A stretch of 6,936 nt of DNA, taken from a bacterium. Lineage in GTDB: Bacteria > AUK180 > JAQVHJ01. The notes under the pieces were generated by a model, which made no database searches, was not told the DNA's origin, and was given only the letters and a program-made list of their open reading frames with translations. Positions 6,311 through 6,936 of this stretch are shown here, piece after piece. The stretch lies in NCBI GenBank assembly GCA_028696285.1, contig JAQVHJ010000125.1:1-6936 (forward strand). Direction: 5' to 3'. The stretch's first letter is position 1. Every line of letters begins with the position of its first letter. The position numbers and the translations under genes are program-made.

Positions 6311-6936
6311 AATATGATGGTTCATTATATCAGGCACAAGCCGGAGATTAGAGATAATAAAATTGAGATGATTATTGAGTCGGAACTTAATATGGAATAT
6401 GATGTTAACGGTATGAGGGTTATCAAAAAGAGTTATCCGAATACGAGCGACTCAACGATTTATATCTACGAGGGAGGAGAAGTAGTATTAGAAATGAGTT
6501 ATAATCAGATACCGGAGAATAAACATTTATTCACGTATGCAGGAGGGAAGAAGGTATCGAGAACTTCATTTAATAATGATGGAACGATAGACCTTGATTC
6601 AAGGAAATTCTTTCATCAGAATTTCCTGGGAAGTATTGCAATGATTACGGATGCAAACGGGAATATCGAGGAACATAACAAGTACGAACCGTTCGGGGAT
6701 ATTATATGGAGTAAGTCTTATATCGATACAGATAACAACTATAAGTTTACCGGGAAGGAGAGAGATAAGGAGAGTAACCTTGATTACTTTAATGCAAGAT
6801 ATCTGGATACGAAGTTAGGGCGGTTCATGAAGGTGGATGTGGTCACCGGGAATATTAAAAGTCCCCAGACACTCAATCGATGGGTATACTGTAATAACAA
6901 TCCGATTAAGTATGTTGATCCGACAGGGATGTATGC
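6311..6936 (+). repeat. RHS core direct repeat, copy C (module 3, reaches window edge)
   Basis: This segment aligns without indels to 2039-2664. Similarity begins abruptly at 6311, ten bases after the stop of the propeller gene, which marks the left breakpoint of module 3. It lies further upstream in the RHS core than the breakpoint of copy B, so modules 2 and 3 arose from separate joining events. Confidence 0.92.
6314..6936 (+). CDS. orphan RHS core fragment (module 3, 3' end outside window)
   Basis: The frame is open from an ATG at 6314 (another follows at 6317) to the right edge, giving 207 residues plus two bases. An in-frame TAA lies at 6305-6307, so it cannot extend upstream. It holds the last YD repeat (YDVNGMR) and the complete RHS-associated core: YEGGEVVLEM, FHQNFLGS, KYEPFGD, FTGKERD, LDYFNARYLD, LGRF, and PIKYVDPTGM at the end. 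D175 and D202 match the positions of the self-cleavage Asp pair. The variable tip begins just past the edge and is not seen. The ATG codons are ordinary internal Met codons of the core (copy A has the same NMMVHY) and no Shine-Dalgarno sequence precedes them, so this looks like a displaced tip module that may be silent until recombined into a full-length rhs gene. Confidence 0.8.
   Translation, partial: MMVHYIRHKPEIRDNKIEMIIESELNMEYDVNGMRVIKKSYPNTSDSTIYIYEGGEVVLEMSYNQIPENKHLFTYAGGKKVSRTSFNNDGTIDLDSRKFFHQNFLGSIAMITDANGNIEEHNKYEPFGDIIWSKSYIDTDNNYKFTGKERDKESNLDYFNARYLDTKLGRFMKVDVVTGNIKSPQTLNRWVYCNNNPIKYVDPTGMY

Noticed and set aside
1..6936. Insertion sequence or integron-like origin for the array
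   Set aside because: No transposase or integrase, no terminal inverted repeats and no attC-like sites were seen; the breakpoints share no common sequence.

Overview
The window is a tandem array of RHS (YD-repeat) polymorphic-toxin modules, all on the + strand. Each module has the same plan: a piece of RHS core, an abrupt switch to a much more AT-rich variable C-terminal tip, then an overlapping AT-rich gene that probably encodes the matching immunity protein. The next RHS core piece follows almost immediately. No transposase, tRNA, rRNA, CRISPR array or convincing minus-strand gene was seen.

Layout. Bases 1-138 are the 3' end of an AT-rich gene whose last 45 residues resemble a TonB C-terminal domain; it may be the cargo of a preceding module. 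Module 1 (about 131-4163) has a long RHS core, a DPTG junction at 2645-2656, and a tip carrying an HExxH zinc-peptidase motif. A multi-pass membrane protein with a pseudopilin-like tail follows. Module 2 (4213-6301) has only about 180 codons of RHS core, an unrecognised tip of about 197 residues, and then a membrane-anchored beta-propeller-like protein. Module 3 (6311 to the right edge) is RHS core only in this window; it reaches the DPTG junction and the window ends before its tip.

The shared core segment is colinear without indels: 2039-2664 with 6311-6936 (626 bp), and 2123-2566 with 4219-4662 (444 bp). Similarity is patchy, and which two copies match best changes along the repeat, as expected from recombination or gene conversion. 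None of the three core pieces has a clear start signal of its own. Modules 2 and 3 therefore look like displaced (orphan) RHS tip modules. Module 1 may be a longer displaced piece or a 5'-broken rhs gene. Whether any is expressed cannot be decided from this window.

Organism. The TonB-like tail and the predicted membrane-bound immunity proteins suggest a Gram-negative (diderm) bacterium of low to moderate GC. The cargo is far more AT-rich than the core: bases 3601-3660 hold 8 G+C of 60, against 33 of 60 at 601-660. The phylum cannot be fixed from the sequence. The AGGAG site before the gene at 5336 shows that Shine-Dalgarno initiation is used at least there.
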